A stretch of 44,894 bases of DNA. Origin: Peptoniphilus_E sp964345555. Its GTDB lineage: Bacteria; Bacillota; Clostridia; Tissierellales; Peptoniphilaceae. Below are positions 16,001 through 24,785 of this stretch, piece after piece. Location: NCBI GenBank assembly GCA_964345555.1, contig CAYFRD010000010.1, positions 1 through 44,894 of the forward strand, read 5' to 3'. The stretch's first letter is position 1. Each line of letters starts with the position of its first letter. A program made the position numbers and the translations under genes. The notes below the pieces were generated by a model that saw only the letters and a list, made by a program, of their open reading frames with translations, made no database searches and was not told the origin of the DNA.

Positions 16001-17994
16001 TGGACAGAGATTTGTCAATTAAAAAAATGGAAGATTTAATAGAAAAATTAAATCTCTACAATTATCATTATTACACTTTGGACGATCCTATCGTGGAGGA
16101 TAGTGAGTATGATGAAGTATATTACGAACTAAAAAAACTTGAAGAGGACAACGACTTGGTATTGCCCAACTCTCCTACGACCAGAGTTGGTGGAGAAATT
16201 CTTGAAAAATTTGAAAAACACAGACATTTGAGCAGACTATATTCCATGGACAAGGCACAAAATTATCGCGAACTTATGCTTTGGGATGAAAGGAACAGAA
16301 GATCTTTGGCGAGCAACAATGAAAAATTTCCGGAGATTGAATATATTGTCGAGCTTAAATTTGACGGGCTGACTATAAACTTGACCTATGAAGACGGATA
16401 TTTGACAAATGCAGCAACAAGGGGAAACGGAATAATCGGAGAGGAAATTCTCCCTCAAGTGAAAACCATAGCTTCCATACCCCTGCAAATAAATTACATC
16501 GGAACAATGGAAGTTCAAGGCGAAGGACTGATGCCCTTGAAGGCATTGGAAGAATACAATAAAACCCATGTAGAAAAGCTGAAGAATGCGAGAAATGCCG
16601 CAGCAGGTGCACTTAGAAATTTAGATACCAAGGTTACGCGTGCAAGAAATTTGAATGCATATTTTTACAATGTAAGCTACATCGCCACAGAAGAATTCAA
16701 GACCGATGTGGAGATGAAAGAATTTTTAAAGAGTAATAAATTTAACATAAGTGATAAAATATATAGATGTGGCAATCTCAAAGAAGTCATAGAAAAAATC
16801 GAGTACATTGAAAAAATCAGAGACGACTTGGACGTTTTAATCGATGGTGTCACAATAAAAATCAATGATATAGGAACCAGAGAGTTTCTGGGATACACTA
16901 ACAAATTTCCAAGATGGTCCATAGCATATAAATTTGAAGCCGAAGAATACACTACCAAACTGATAGGAGTGAATTGGAATGTGGGCAGATCGGCAAAGGT
17001 AACACCCACAGCGTTGCTTGAACCTGTGGATATAGACGGAGTGACTGTCAGGAGAGCGACTCTCAACAATTATGACGACATATTGAGAAAGAAAGTGAGA
17101 CTTAACTCCACGGTGCTCATCAGACGTTCAAATGATGTAATACCGGAGATACTGGGAGTAGTTCCTACGGAGGATGAAACTCAAGAGATAGAAAAGCCAA
17201 CCCGTTGCCCGGCTTGCGGTACGGAATTGTTCCAAGAAGGAGTACACATATTTTGTCCAAATACTTTATCCTGTGAACCTCAGCTGATATCAAGACTCAC
17301 TCATTTTGCATCACGAGACGCAATGAATATAGAAGGACTCAGTGAAAAAACAGTTACTCAACTGATGAACGAACTTCACATAAAGGAAATTCCACAGATA
17401 TACGAACTTAAAAGGGAAGATCTTTTAAAACTGGAGGGATTTAAGGAAAAGAGGAGCGACAATCTCATAAATGCTGTGGAAAAGAGCAAGGACGTCTACC
17501 TACCCAACTTTATTTACGCCTTGGGCATAAACAATGTCGGCATTAAAACAGCTTACGACTTGGCGGAAAAATATAAGAATTTCTCGGATTTCAGAAAAGC
17601 GACGTTTAATGAACTCATTGAAATAAGGGACATAGGTAGCATTACAGCCGAAGAAATAGTGAAATATTTTAAAGAAAGTCATATAGTAGAAGCACTGGAT
17701 AAATTGTTTGCCTTGGGAATCAAACCTCAATATGAGGAAAGGGAAAAAACACAATCCTATTTTTCGGGCAAAAAAGTTGTTTTGACGGGAACTTTGAACA
17801 TGAAGCGCTCCGATTTGAAAAAACAGTTGATTGCACTGGGGGCAGATGTTGTAAGTTCGGTATCAAGCAGCACGGACTTGGTCGTAGCGGGAGAATCTCC
17901 CGGCTCTAAATATACAAAAGCTGTAGAACTGAATGTTAAAATAATAGATGAAGAAAAACTTAAAGATATTTTAGGAGGTAAGGATGGAATCTAA
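15997..17994 (+). CDS. ligA: NAD-dependent DNA ligase
   Basis: This 665-residue replicative ligase contains an Ia domain, then the adenylation domain with the nucleophilic lysine in ELKFDGLTI (about residue 120). OB-fold, four-cysteine zinc finger (RCPACG ... FCPNTLSC), helix-hairpin-helix region and a C-terminal BRCT domain (FSGKKVVLTGTL onward) follow. Length is standard. Start ATGs at 15997 and 16000 are both possible; the first overlaps the pcrA stop (ATGA). The gene overlaps gatC by 11 bases. Confidence 0.95.
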   Translation: MMDRDLSIKKMEDLIEKLNLYNYHYYTLDDPIVEDSEYDEVYYELKKLEEDNDLVLPNSPTTRVGGEILEKFEKHRHLSRLYSMDKAQNYRELMLWDERNRRSLASNNEKFPEIEYIVELKFDGLTINLTYEDGYLTNAATRGNGIIGEEILPQVKTIASIPLQINYIGTMEVQGEGLMPLKALEEYNKTHVEKLKNARNAAAGALRNLDTKVTRARNLNAYFYNVSYIATEEFKTDVEMKEFLKSNKFNISDKIYRCGNLKEVIEKIEYIEKIRDDLDVLIDGVTIKINDIGTREFLGYTNKFPRWSIAYKFEAEEYTTKLIGVNWNVGRSAKVTPTALLEPVDIDGVTVRRATLNNYDDILRKKVRLNSTVLIRRSNDVIPEILGVVPTEDETQEIEKPTRCPACGTELFQEGVHIFCPNTLSCEPQLISRLTHFASRDAMNIEGLSEKTVTQLMNELHIKEIPQIYELKREDLLKLEGFKEKRSDNLINAVEKSKDVYLPNFIYALGINNVGIKTAYDLAEKYKNFSDFRKATFNELIEIRDIGSITAEEIVKYFKESHIVEALDKLFALGIKPQYEEREKTQSYFSGKKVVLTGTLNMKRSDLKKQLIALGADVVSSVSSSTDLVVAGESPGSKYTKAVELNVKIIDEEKLKDILGGKDGI

Positions 17995-18262
17995 AGACAT
18001 ACTCCACATAGCGGACATCGCCATGATAGACTTCTCTGAAGTAGAGCTCAAAAATTTTGAAAAGGATTTTCTTGAAACCATGGATTTAATAGAAAATATT
18101 AAAACTATTGAAACCACTGACGAAATGACTTTTCAAGTCAACGACACGGTTAATAATTTCAGAGAAGATGAAGTTAAAGAGGGATTTACACAAGAGGAAG
18201 CTGTCGCAAATGCAAAGGATCAAAAATATGGATACTTTAACATTATAAAATTTGTTGAATAG
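17984..18262 (+). CDS. gatC: Asp-tRNA(Asn)/Glu-tRNA(Gln) amidotransferase subunit C
   Basis: This 92-residue protein fits the small GatC subunit that wraps around GatA and stabilises the GatCAB complex. The N-terminal pattern (I...A.I...E.E...F.K.F) and the acidic middle are typical. TAGGAGG lies inside the end of ligA, giving a well-supported start. It is followed directly by gatA and gatB, which makes the identity secure despite its weak sequence conservation. Confidence 0.88.
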   Translation: MESKDILHIADIAMIDFSEVELKNFEKDFLETMDLIENIKTIETTDEMTFQVNDTVNNFREDEVKEGFTQEEAVANAKDQKYGYFNIIKFVE

Positions 18263-18272
18263 AGGTGTAAAT

Positions 18273-19721
18273 TTGGATTTAACTACTTTAAAAGCTAGAG
18301 AATTAGTAGCGGGATATAAAAACAGAGATTTTTCCGTGGAAGAAGTTGTAAAAACGTATATAGATAAAATAGAAGAAAGAGAAAAGGACATCAACGCATA
18401 TGTGACAGTATGTGTGGAAGAGGCTTTAAAAAGAGCTAAAGCTGTTGATAAAAAATTTCAAGACAGAGAAGAAATGGGAATTTTAAGCGGTGTACCCATT
18501 TCGGTCAAGGATAATATAGCTGTCAAGGATGTAAAAATGACCTGCTCGTCAAAAATGCTTGAGGACTTTATCGTGCCATATGATTCTGTGATTTCTGAAA
18601 GGATAAAAAAATCTCACGGAATAATTTTAGGCAAGACAAACATGGACGAATTTGCCATGGGTGCGTCAACTAAGACCTCTTCCTTCGGACCGTCGAAGAA
18701 TCCGTTGAATACGGACTTAGTTCCGGGAGGTTCGTCGGGAGGATCTGCGGCATCTCTTGCAGCGGAAGAATGTGCCCTTTCAGTGGGAAGCGATACGGGA
18801 GGCTCTACAAGACAACCTGCGAGCTTTTGCGGATTGGTAGGAATCAAACCCACCTATGGAAGCATTCCCAGATATGGAATGTCCACTATGGCAAATACCT
18901 TTGATCAAGCCGGATCCTTCGGTAAAGATGTGGAAGACGCACACCTTCTTTTAAAGGCTTTGGTGGGAAGAAGTGATCTTGATGCTACATCTGTGGGCAA
19001 TGATTCAATACTCAAGCCTATAGATTATTCCGACAGTGAAGGTGCCGTGGAATTTTTAAAGGGACTTAGAGTTGTAATTCCCAAACTTTACACAGACTTG
19101 GAACTTGATCCCCGAGTACAAAGTCAATATGAAAAGGCGATCGATGTATTTGAAAAAAACGGTGCAAAAATAGAAATTGTGCCCATGGATTCACTTAAAT
19201 ACGTTATAGAAACTTACCATATACTGACAAATGGAGAGATTGCTCCAAACATGGCGAGATTTGACGGACTGAGATATGGTCACAGAACTGAAAAATATGA
19301 AAGTTATGAAGAAATGTTCAGGAAATCCAGAGCGGAAGGTTTTGGCGATGAAGTTAAGAGGAGAATAATGATCGGAACTCATATATTGAGTTTGGAATTT
19401 GCAAAGGATTATTACTACAAGGCGCTGAAAGTCAGAAACAAGATAAAGATCGAGATGGAAGAGGCTCTTGGAAAAGACGGAATTATTCTGTGTCCTACAT
19501 CACCCATACTTCCTCCCAGAATAGATGAAGAAATAAGCCCTGTGGAAATGTACAAAGCAGACCTATTCACCATACCGGCAAATATGGCGGGATGCCCATC
19601 CATGAGCATACCTATGCCTGCGGTAGACGGATTGTCCGTGGGAATAGAACTTACTGCAAACAGATTTAAGGACCACGAGATGATAAGAGCCGCCCTGGGA
19701 TTTGAAAGGAGCGTGAAATAA
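18273..19721 (+). CDS. gatA: Asp-tRNA(Asn)/Glu-tRNA(Gln) amidotransferase subunit A
   Basis: GatA is the glutaminase subunit of GatCAB and releases ammonia for transamidation. The amidase signature is complete: Lys in VSVKDNIAV, GGSSGGSAA with the cis-Ser, and the nucleophilic Ser in SDTGGSTRQPASFCG. The best start is TTG at 18273, with AGAGGTG five bases upstream, giving 482 residues. An in-frame TTG at 18252 would overlap gatC and lacks a ribosome site. The stop codon overlaps the gatB ATG by one base. Confidence 0.94.
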   Translation: MDLTTLKARELVAGYKNRDFSVEEVVKTYIDKIEEREKDINAYVTVCVEEALKRAKAVDKKFQDREEMGILSGVPISVKDNIAVKDVKMTCSSKMLEDFIVPYDSVISERIKKSHGIILGKTNMDEFAMGASTKTSSFGPSKNPLNTDLVPGGSSGGSAASLAAEECALSVGSDTGGSTRQPASFCGLVGIKPTYGSIPRYGMSTMANTFDQAGSFGKDVEDAHLLLKALVGRSDLDATSVGNDSILKPIDYSDSEGAVEFLKGLRVVIPKLYTDLELDPRVQSQYEKAIDVFEKNGAKIEIVPMDSLKYVIETYHILTNGEIAPNMARFDGLRYGHRTEKYESYEEMFRKSRAEGFGDEVKRRIMIGTHILSLEFAKDYYYKALKVRNKIKIEMEEALGKDGIILCPTSPILPPRIDEEISPVEMYKADLFTIPANMAGCPSMSIPMPAVDGLSVGIELTANRFKDHEMIRAALGFERSVK

Positions 19722-21142
19722 TGGCATATAAAACGATTGTCGGATTGGAAATTCACGTGGAATTATCCACCGAAACAAAAGCTTTTTGCTCCTGCAAAAA
19801 CGAATTCGGAGGGGAACCCAATACCAGAGTGTGCCCGGTATGTCTTGCACTGCCGGGAGGAATGCCCGTCTTAAATGAAAATGTTGTAAACTACACAATA
19901 ATGGCAGGACTTGCACTTAACTGCAATATTGAGCATCTTTCGAAATTTGACAGAAAAAACTACTTCTATCCCGACCTTACAAAGGGATATCAAGTAACAC
20001 AAGACGATATGCCCATTTGCACTGAAGGATACATCCCAATAGAAGGCGATGCGGGAGAAAAAAAGGTAGGCATATATAAAATTCAGATGGAAGAAGACAC
20101 AGCCAAGTCCTTGCACACAGACAACGACGAAACCCTTATGGACTACAACAGATGCGGTGTACCCCTTATAGAAATAGTTTCAAAACCCGATATGAATTCG
20201 GGCAAGGAAGCCAGGCTTTTCTTGGAAAAACTCAAAAATACATTGATCTACTTGGGAATAACGGATTGCAAAATGGAAGAAGGCTCCTTGCGATGTGATG
20301 TAAATGTAAATGTCGTAGATGAAGAAAAGGGCATAAAGACTCAAGTCACGGAAGTTAAAAATCTCAACTCTTTCAGAGGAGTGGAAAAAGCAATAGACTT
20401 CGAAACAAAAAGGCATATTGAACTATTGGAAAAGGGCGAACATGAGATCAGAACCACCAGGAGATGGGATGATGTAAACAACGAAACAGTTTTGATGAGA
20501 GTTAAGTATACCGTTGCCGATTACAGATTTGCACCGGAGGGAGATTTGCCGCAGGTAATTATAGATGAAGATAAAATTGAGGAAATAAGATCGCAAATGC
20601 CTGAACTGCCGGATAAAAAGGCAAAGAGATTCCAAGAAGAATACTCAATTCCTCAATACGATGCACAGATTTTGACATCTTCTAAAAAATTGTCGGAGTT
20701 TTACGAAAAAGCCGCTGAAAAACTTGATGATTACAACATGATTTCAAATTGGATAATGACGGAAGTCTTAAGAAGAGTTGAAGATACGGAAGAATTTAAA
20801 GTACCTTTCAGTGTAGATGACTTTATAGAATTATTAAAGGCGATAAAATCCGACACCATAAACAACAACTCCGGCAAAAAAGTATTGAGGGAAATGTTTG
20901 AAACCTCGAAGAAACCCATGGAAATAATAAAGGAACAGGGACTGTCACAAATTACCGATACATCGGAAATAGAAACCATAGTTGACAGAATCATATCCGC
21001 AAATCCCAAATCTATTGAAGATTACAAAGCAGGAAAGACCAGAGTACTGGGATTTTTAGTGGGACTTGTTATGAAGGAATCAAGAGGTAAGGCAAATCCG
21101 CAAATAGTGAATCAATTGATAATGCAAAAGATAAAGAAATAA
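19721..21142 (+). CDS. gatB: Asp-tRNA(Asn)/Glu-tRNA(Gln) amidotransferase subunit B
   Basis: This 473-residue kinase/transamidase subunit activates the tRNA-bound Glu or Asp and amidates it. Hallmarks include GLEIHVELST near the N-terminus, the zinc-binding cysteines in CSC...CPVCLALPG, DRKNYFYPDLTKGYQ, and the C-terminal YqeY-like tRNA-binding tail (about residues 330-473). AAGGAGCG precedes the ATG. It is the last gene of the tcdA-pcrA-ligA-gatCAB operon, with a strong terminator behind it. Confidence 0.95.
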   Translation: MAYKTIVGLEIHVELSTETKAFCSCKNEFGGEPNTRVCPVCLALPGGMPVLNENVVNYTIMAGLALNCNIEHLSKFDRKNYFYPDLTKGYQVTQDDMPICTEGYIPIEGDAGEKKVGIYKIQMEEDTAKSLHTDNDETLMDYNRCGVPLIEIVSKPDMNSGKEARLFLEKLKNTLIYLGITDCKMEEGSLRCDVNVNVVDEEKGIKTQVTEVKNLNSFRGVEKAIDFETKRHIELLEKGEHEIRTTRRWDDVNNETVLMRVKYTVADYRFAPEGDLPQVIIDEDKIEEIRSQMPELPDKKAKRFQEEYSIPQYDAQILTSSKKLSEFYEKAAEKLDDYNMISNWIMTEVLRRVEDTEEFKVPFSVDDFIELLKAIKSDTINNNSGKKVLREMFETSKKPMEIIKEQGLSQITDTSEIETIVDRIISANPKSIEDYKAGKTRVLGFLVGLVMKESRGKANPQIVNQLIMQKIKK

Positions 21143-21214
21143 ATAGATTTTGTCTATTTATAAATAGCTTGAATATAATATGAAAAATTTTTATTTAAAC
21201 TATAGCTTATAATC

Positions 21215-21253
21215 AAAATCTCCTGATTGAGTTTTACAATCGGGAGATTTTCT
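21215..21253 (+). terminator. Terminator downstream of gatB
   Basis: A 15-bp stem (21215-21229 with 21237-21251, one G-T pair) with a 7-base loop ends in T-rich sequence. Confidence 0.85.
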
Positions 21254-21271
21254 ATTTTAACACAAAACATA

Positions 21272-21300
21272 TTGACAAGTATCTATGCAATAAGTATCAT
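21272..21300 (+). promoter_or_regulatory. Promoter of the arsR operon
   Basis: TTGACA (21272-21277), a 17-base spacer and TATCAT (21295-21300) form a near-consensus promoter 38 bases before the arsR ATG. Confidence 0.7.
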
Positions 21301-21302
21301 AC

Positions 21303-21322
21303 ATATAGATAAATATCTATAT
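21303..21322 (+). promoter_or_regulatory. Probable ArsR operator
   Basis: ATATAGATA-AA-TATCTATAT is a nearly perfect 20-base dyad immediately downstream of the -10 box, where ArsR/SmtB repressors usually bind. A related half-site TATCTAT occurs in the promoter spacer (21280-21286). Confidence 0.6.
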
Positions 21323-21337
21323 AACTAAGGAGAAAAT

Positions 21338-21631
21338 ATGAATTCTATAGATGTGGCATTAATATGTAAGGCTTTAAGCGACTCCAATCGTCTTCAGATA
21401 ATCGAAATTCTTTCAGATTGCAATGAAAAGTGTGCATGTAATTTATTGGAACATTTTCAAATAACACAACCCACGCTATCCCACCATATGAAAGTTTTGA
21501 ACGAATGCGGTTTAGTGGATACCAGAAGAGAAGGAAAATGGAACTATTATTCCTTGAACAAAGAAAGTTTAAAAGATTTTAAAGAATACATAAGAAATCT
21601 ATGTTATGAAAATTGGGATATTAAAAAATGA
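21338..21631 (+). CDS. arsR: ArsR/SmtB family metalloid-responsive repressor
   Basis: This 97-residue winged-helix repressor has a recognition region ITQPTLSHHMKVL and a wing DTRREGKWNYYSL. Cys28, Cys32 and Cys34 (in DCNEKCAC) occupy the site in helix alpha-3 where classical ArsR proteins bind As(III) through a CxC pair. This favours arsenic/antimony sensing over zinc. It overlaps the permease by four bases and lies directly behind a promoter with a dyad operator, so autoregulation of the four-gene operon is expected. Confidence 0.85.
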   Translation: MNSIDVALICKALSDSNRLQIIEILSDCNEKCACNLLEHFQITQPTLSHHMKVLNECGLVDTRREGKWNYYSLNKESLKDFKEYIRNLCYENWDIKK

Positions 21632-22626
21632 TTTGGGGTTTTATTCAAAGACAAATATTAGGAATGATGTGGTTAAGTGAAATTGTGACTAAATTATTGA
21701 AACAAACGGGAATTGATACAAGTGGAAAAATGGGAGCAGCTCTTAATTTTTTTATATATGATGTAATAAAGATTGTAATTCTTCTATGTTTATTGATTTT
21801 CATTATCTCGTATATACAAAGTTACTTTCCCCCAGAAAGAAGCAAAAAGATAATGTCGAAATTCAAAGGAATTTGGGGGAATGTAGCTGCAGCTTTGTTG
21901 GGAACTGTTACACCCTTTTGCTCCTGTTCGTCCGTTCCTTTGTTTATCGGATTTACCGGTGCGGGTTTACCGATAGGAGTAACATTTTCTTTTTTAATAT
22001 CTTCTCCCATGATTGATTTGGGGAGCCTTGTTCTTCTTATGAGCATTTTCGGGATGAGGATTGCTGTTGTATATGTGATTGTGGGTTTGATAGTTGCAGT
22101 TGTCGGAGGAAGAATCATTGAAAAGATGAACATGTATGAATATGTTGAGGATTTTATTTTAAATGCTGATGTAGCGGAAATTGAAGAGCAGTCTTTAAAT
22201 TTTGGGGACAGACTTAATTTTGCAAAGGAACAAGTTTATGAAACTCTGAAAAAAGTATTCCCATATATTTTAGCTGGAGTCGGGATAGGTGCTTTTATTC
22301 ACAATTGGATTCCTGAAAGTTTTATTGAAACCGTACTGGGAGGTAATAATCCTGTGGGTGTAGTGTTAGCTACAATTGTGGGAGCACCCATGTATGGAGA
22401 TATTTTCGGAGCAATTCCAATAGCGGAGGTTCTATTGGGAAAGGGTGCTCTATTGGGCACTGTTCTGAGCTTTATGATGGCAGTTACTACATTGTCATTG
22501 CCTTCTATGATAATGCTCAGAAGAGCAATTAAACCCAAACTACTGGGACTGTTCATAGTTATTTGCTTAGTGGGAATAATCTCGGTTGGATATTTTTTTA
22601 ATATGTTTGAATATTTGTTGATTTAG
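21628..22626 (+). CDS. DUF318/ArsP-type permease
   Basis: This 332-residue membrane protein has about eight to ten hydrophobic segments. The first half carries TPFCSCSSVPLFIGF, the cysteine-rich motif of the ArsP/DUF318 permease family. The repeat-like second half contains VVLATIVGAPMYGDIFGAIPIAEVLL. Characterised ArsP members export trivalent organoarsenicals. Here it lies between arsR and arsC with no arsB or acr3, so it may export the arsenite made by ArsC; that is inference. Its ATG overlaps the arsR stop. Confidence 0.8.
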   Translation: MIWGFIQRQILGMMWLSEIVTKLLKQTGIDTSGKMGAALNFFIYDVIKIVILLCLLIFIISYIQSYFPPERSKKIMSKFKGIWGNVAAALLGTVTPFCSCSSVPLFIGFTGAGLPIGVTFSFLISSPMIDLGSLVLLMSIFGMRIAVVYVIVGLIVAVVGGRIIEKMNMYEYVEDFILNADVAEIEEQSLNFGDRLNFAKEQVYETLKKVFPYILAGVGIGAFIHNWIPESFIETVLGGNNPVGVVLATIVGAPMYGDIFGAIPIAEVLLGKGALLGTVLSFMMAVTTLSLPSMIMLRRAIKPKLLGLFIVICLVGIISVGYFFNMFEYLLI

Positions 22627-22638
22627 GAGGAAGTTAAA

Positions 22639-22959
22639 GTGTCGATATTTAGAAAAATAAAAAATGAAAAACCGGAAATTAAAGTCGAGAAAAATATAAA
22701 TATCGCCGGAAAGAAAATCGACGTAAAAGTTCTCGGTTCAGGTTGCGCAAAATGCAATGCATTGGAAAAATCTGCAAAGGAAGCACTGATTGAGTTGAAA
22801 TACGAACCATTAATCGATCACGTTACCGATTTTTCTGAAATTGCATCCTATGGAGACATGAGTACACCGGCTCTTGTTGTGGAAGGGAAAGTCGTAAGTT
22901 ATGGCAAGGTACTTAAAAAACAGGAAGTTGTGGATATTTTAAGGAAGGTTGTAATATGA
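22639..22959 (+). CDS. Small thioredoxin-like redox-active disulfide protein
   Basis: This 106-residue protein begins with GTG preceded by TAGGAGG. A basic N-terminal arm of about 28 residues leads into a compact thioredoxin-like fold with the redox pair Cys36-x-x-Cys39 (GSGCAKCNAL). The cis-Pro segment DMSTPALVVEGKVVSYGKV is typical of the TM0996/MTH895 family. Such proteins often accompany DUF318 permeases. Here it could deliver electrons to ArsC or handle the metalloid thiol (inference). Its end overlaps arsC by four bases. Confidence 0.8.
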   Translation: MSIFRKIKNEKPEIKVEKNINIAGKKIDVKVLGSGCAKCNALEKSAKEALIELKYEPLIDHVTDFSEIASYGDMSTPALVVEGKVVSYGKVLKKQEVVDILRKVVI

Positions 22960-23345
22960 CTGAAAAAAAGAAAGTAGCTTTTATTTGCGTGCATAATTCC
23001 TGCAGAAGTCAAATAGCGGAGGCTTTGGCAAAAAAATATGCCTCTGACAAGTATGAATTTTATTCAGCCGGAACACAGACAAAATCTCAAATTAATCAAG
23101 ATGCAATACGAATAATGAAAGAACTCTACGGAATAGATATGGAAGAAGAGCAATATTCCAAAACCATAGATGAAATTCCGGAAGTAAATAAGGTGATAAC
23201 TATGGGCTGCAATGTTCAGTGTCCTATAATTCCCTATGAATATACGGAGGATTGGGGTTTAGAAGATCCTACGGGTAAAAGTGATGAAGAATTTTTAGAA
23301 GTGATCAAAAAAATAGAGGATAATATTAAAAGTAAATTTTTATAA
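22956..23345 (+). CDS. arsC: Arsenate reductase, LMW-phosphatase-like (thioredoxin-coupled type)
   Basis: This 129-residue protein starts with the P-loop CVHNSCR (C11-x5-R17), as in thioredoxin-coupled ArsC proteins. The redox cysteines of the disulfide relay are Cys85 and Cys89 (MGCNVQC), more closely spaced than in the staphylococcal enzyme but common in clostridial relatives. WGLEDPTGK supplies the general-acid Asp. It would reduce arsenate to arsenite. It is the last gene of the arsR operon and is followed by a terminator. Confidence 0.88.
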   Translation: MTEKKKVAFICVHNSCRSQIAEALAKKYASDKYEFYSAGTQTKSQINQDAIRIMKELYGIDMEEEQYSKTIDEIPEVNKVITMGCNVQCPIIPYEYTEDWGLEDPTGKSDEEFLEVIKKIEDNIKSKFL

Positions 23346-23355
23346 AATATAAAAA

Positions 23356-23392
23356 CCCACCTTTATAAATAGAAGGGTGGGATTCTTATTTT
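23356..23392. terminator. Terminator between arsC and the convergent SLH gene
   Basis: CCCACC (23356-23361) pairs with GGTGGG (23376-23381). T-rich sequence follows on the plus strand and A/T-rich sequence flanks the other side, so it may serve both convergent genes. Confidence 0.65.
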
Positions 23393-23394
23393 CG

Positions 23395-24684
23395 TTATAA
23401 AGAAATAGGCACAAATACTGCTTCGATATGGGTGTTTTCCTTTATGATGAATATATATTCATCGTTTAGGAGTTTTTTGGGTTTGCCGTTGACCAAGAGA
23501 TTTTTCAGTTCATATCCCGGGGGAGTAAGAACTTTAACCCTAACTCTTTCGTTGATACAGTATTCATATTTTTCGCTGCGAAGATGATCGCCGAGGGACA
23601 GAGTTATTCTTTCATTGCTTTTGTGCTCCAATATTACTTGGACTCTTTTATCCTGCTCGCCCATGTTCACATAGGTGGATTGGGAACTACCGTCCATTGC
23701 CGCTACTTTTAAAAGATATCGTCCCTTTTTCAATCTGTCTCCACTTGTGAACCTTTCATTGTTTATGAAGAGCTCTGCGTTTACGGGGAATCCTCTTTCG
23801 TCTATGACATCCACATAAAGTCGAGAGTTTTCAGTTTTGTAGACCAAGTGTCTTTTTGCATTTTCAATATCTTCAACAGCTTTTATAATTTCGTTTTTGG
23901 GAATATTGTCTGATCTCAACAAGAGATTGTTCGCCTGTATGAGGGTTCTGTTTAATTCTATTGCCGATTCATTTGTAAAATTTGTCAGATCTATGTTGTT
24001 AGTTTCTCTAACCAATTGCAGAAGTTTGTTTTTCAATTGTTGAATTTCGTAGTTTTCGTCGGGTTCGGAATTTGGCGGATTTTCGGATATATTTGGAACT
24101 CTACCGTATTTTTGCTCGCACAGAGCCACTATCTTAGCTGCCTGTGCCCTTGTGAGGGTGGATTGGGGATATAGTTTAAAATCACTGAAACCGTCAAGGA
24201 TTCCGTCTTTTAAAAGAGCGCCCACATATTGTTTTGAATTTTCTCCGAGATTTTCAATATCGGTAAAGTATTTGTAGTTATTTGATCTGTCCTCAAGTCC
24301 ATATAGATATCCTATGATGTCAATGAATGCGATTCTCTCTATGGGAGCATCTCGGAAGTAAATATCCTCATCTATATAACCTGCCTTTACTGCAATTTGC
24401 AATTCCTTTAAGAACCAGTCTTTTTCATCTATGTATTTGAAAGGGATATCGCTTTTTTCTGTAAAATAGAAAACCCTGTTTATTATTTTGTATATTTGAG
24501 ATTTTTTGAGTGTTTCATCAGGTCTGAAAGTATTATCTCCAAATCCGTTAATAAAGCTTTTTTCATTTATATAATCTATGTATTCCTCCGCCCAATGACC
24601 CTGCACATCCTTATATGATGCTGCTGCGGTTTCTGCAGGTAGCAAGAAAAACATTATCAAAATAAACAAAAAGGTTCGTTTCAT
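23395..24684 (-). CDS. Exported SLH-domain surface protein
   Basis: This 429-residue secreted protein has a signal peptide (MKRTFLFILIMFFLLPAETAAA, cleaved near residue 22). SLH repeats follow: the first is the well-conserved YKDVQGHWAEEYIDYINEKSFINGFGDNTFRPDE, the second is weaker (residues 85-145), and a third spans about 140-195 (YFTDIENLGENSKQYVGALLKDGILDGFSDF). A helical linker and a beta-rich C-terminal part of unknown role complete it. It probably attaches to the cell wall through the SLH region. AGAGGTGA precedes the ATG. Confidence 0.85.
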   Translation of the reverse strand: MKRTFLFILIMFFLLPAETAAASYKDVQGHWAEEYIDYINEKSFINGFGDNTFRPDETLKKSQIYKIINRVFYFTEKSDIPFKYIDEKDWFLKELQIAVKAGYIDEDIYFRDAPIERIAFIDIIGYLYGLEDRSNNYKYFTDIENLGENSKQYVGALLKDGILDGFSDFKLYPQSTLTRAQAAKIVALCEQKYGRVPNISENPPNSEPDENYEIQQLKNKLLQLVRETNNIDLTNFTNESAIELNRTLIQANNLLLRSDNIPKNEIIKAVEDIENAKRHLVYKTENSRLYVDVIDERGFPVNAELFINNERFTSGDRLKKGRYLLKVAAMDGSSQSTYVNMGEQDKRVQVILEHKSNERITLSLGDHLRSEKYEYCINERVRVKVLTPPGYELKNLLVNGKPKKLLNDEYIFIIKENTHIEAVFVPISL

Positions 24685-24703
24685 TCAATCACCTCTTTTT
24701 AAT

Positions 24704-24732
24704 ATGATAACTCTTTGGCGCAAATAAATCAA
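24704..24732 (-). promoter_or_regulatory. Promoter of the minus-strand SLH gene
   Basis: On the minus strand: TTGATT (24732-24727), 17-base spacer, TATCAT (24709-24704), about 20 bases before the start codon. Confidence 0.6.
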
Positions 24733-24785
24733 TTTTAGAGTTTTAAAAGACAGGTCAATGGGATAGAATATAGGAGGAGGTAAAA

